The translations under genes and the position numbers were made by a program. The notes under the pieces are model-generated. The model saw only the letters and a program-made list of their open reading frames with translations, was not told the DNA's origin and did not search any database. DNA of 15,259 bases, from NCBI GenBank assembly GCA_024277405.1, contig JAJRVI010000049.1:1-15259 (forward strand), given 5' to 3'. Below are positions 14,553 through 15,259 of this stretch, one piece after another. Source of the stretch: Fidelibacterota bacterium (lineage in GTDB: Bacteria; Bipolaricaulota; Bipolaricaulia; Bipolaricaulales; Bipolaricaulaceae). Each line of letters begins with the position of its first letter. Position 1 is the first letter of the stretch.

Positions 14553-15259
14553 GACTGTCGCTCAAGCGGATGGAGGATCTCCTGGGAGAATTCCAGGATC
14601 TGCGGATCCTGGTGGTGGGAGACTTCTTCCTCGACAAGTACCTGCACCTGGACAGGCGTTTCTCCGAGACCTCCCTGGAGACGGGCCTGGAGGCGTATCA
14701 GGCGGTGGGGGTCAGGCCCCTGCCGGGAGCGGCGGGGACGGTGGCCAAGGACGTCGCCGCCCTGGGAGCGACCCCGCTCGCCCTCTCCGTGATAGGGGAC
14801 GAGGGGGAGGGTTACGAGCTCGATCGGGCCCTGCGGGCCTTCGGCGTGGATACCTCGGGACTCATCCGGGCCCCGGGGCGATACACCCCCACCTATATGA
14901 AGCCCATCATGCGGGAACCGGACGGGCGTGAACACGAGCTCAACCGCATCGACATCAAGAACCGCACGCCCACTCCCCCGAACCTGGAGGATGAGATCAT
15001 CGCCCGCCTGCGGGAGCTCCTCCCGGGTGTCCACGGGATGGCCATCGTGGATCAGGTGGAGGAGGAGAACTGTGGGGTGATCACCGCGCGGGTACGGGAG
15101 GAGCTCCGGCGTTTGGCGGCCTTCTTCCCCGAAAAGATCTCCATCGCCGATTCCCGGGCCCGGATCGGCCTCTTCCGCGGGATGATGGTGAAGCCCAACC
15201 GCCGCGAGGCCGCGCTCGCGGTGGGGCTGGATCCCGGGAGGATGGGGGAACGTGAGCAT
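14549..15259 (+). CDS. PfkB/HldE-like carbohydrate kinase, C-terminus cut by window edge
   Basis: A ribokinase-family sugar kinase resembling the N-terminal domain of HldE (heptose-7-phosphate kinase). 237 codons are visible and the frame runs off the right edge. RILVVGDFFLDKYLHLD (19-35) is the opening PfkB strand and sugar site. GAAGTVAKDVAALGA (about 59-73) is the usual Gly-rich segment, and SVIGDEGEGYEL follows. HELNRIDIKNRTPTP near 128-142 and VKPNRREA near 214-221 match HldE/RfaE-type kinases. The catalytic GAGD loop would lie beyond the edge. The GTG at 14549 overlaps the TGA of the preceding frame (GTGA); an in-frame ATG at 14570 is possible. There is no strong ribosome binding site, consistent with coupling. 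Whether a nucleotidyltransferase domain follows cannot be seen. Confidence 0.88.
   Translation, partial: MRLSLKRMEDLLGEFQDLRILVVGDFFLDKYLHLDRRFSETSLETGLEAYQAVGVRPLPGAAGTVAKDVAALGATPLALSVIGDEGEGYELDRALRAFGVDTSGLIRAPGRYTPTYMKPIMREPDGREHELNRIDIKNRTPTPPNLEDEIIARLRELLPGVHGMAIVDQVEEENCGVITARVREELRRLAAFFPEKISIADSRARIGLFRGMMVKPNRREAALAVGLDPGRMGEREH

Overview
This is a high-G+C bacterial chromosome segment, densely packed with genes. Much of its apparent antisense coding comes from G+C-rich codon bias. The gene families suggest a deep-branching, probably thermophilic or anaerobic bacterium: an archaeal-type phosphoglycerate mutase, a Thermus-like glucose-binding protein and a hydrogenase maturation protease. 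Bipolaricaulota/Acetothermia or a Thermus-like lineage is my guess; no marker in the window settles it.

Left part (1-3012). On the minus strand lie a Cys/His-paired protein cut by the window edge and a NagD-type HAD phosphatase. Then come two plus-strand tRNA genes, Ser(GCT) and Arg(CCG), and a minus-strand MgtE magnesium transporter broken by two single-base shifts in G/C runs. The phosphatase and the tRNAs appear to be driven by overlapping divergent promoters.

Housekeeping operon (3153-6156, plus): lumazine synthase (ribH), histidyl-tRNA synthetase (hisS) and cofactor-independent phosphoglycerate mutase (apgM). They are coupled by a 4-base overlap and a 2-base gap. A separate small hydrogenase maturation protease follows at 6209-6631.

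Sugar operon (6755 to the right edge, plus). A strong promoter precedes a LysM-like/solute-binding fusion protein. A hairpin terminator then separates it from two ABC permeases, a GmhA-like SIS isomerase, a ROK kinase, a HAD phosphatase, a Gfo/Idh/MocA oxidoreductase, a deoxyhypusine-synthase-like protein and a PfkB/HldE-like kinase that runs off the window. From the first permease on, genes are 0-5 bases apart or overlap. The one exception is a 146-base gap after the deoxyhypusine-synthase-like gene. That gap is itself coding: an in-frame TAG interrupts a frame that continues for 49 more codons and ends in a 4-base overlap with the kinase. The set reads as uptake of a sugar followed by isomerisation, phosphorylation, dephosphorylation and oxidation. 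It resembles the heptose (GmhA/HldE/GmhB) logic with additional enzymes and is the best candidate for an undescribed pathway here. No ABC ATPase is encoded.

No stretch longer than 300 bases lacks a gene. I saw no insertion sequence, CRISPR array, attachment site, rRNA gene or riboswitch.
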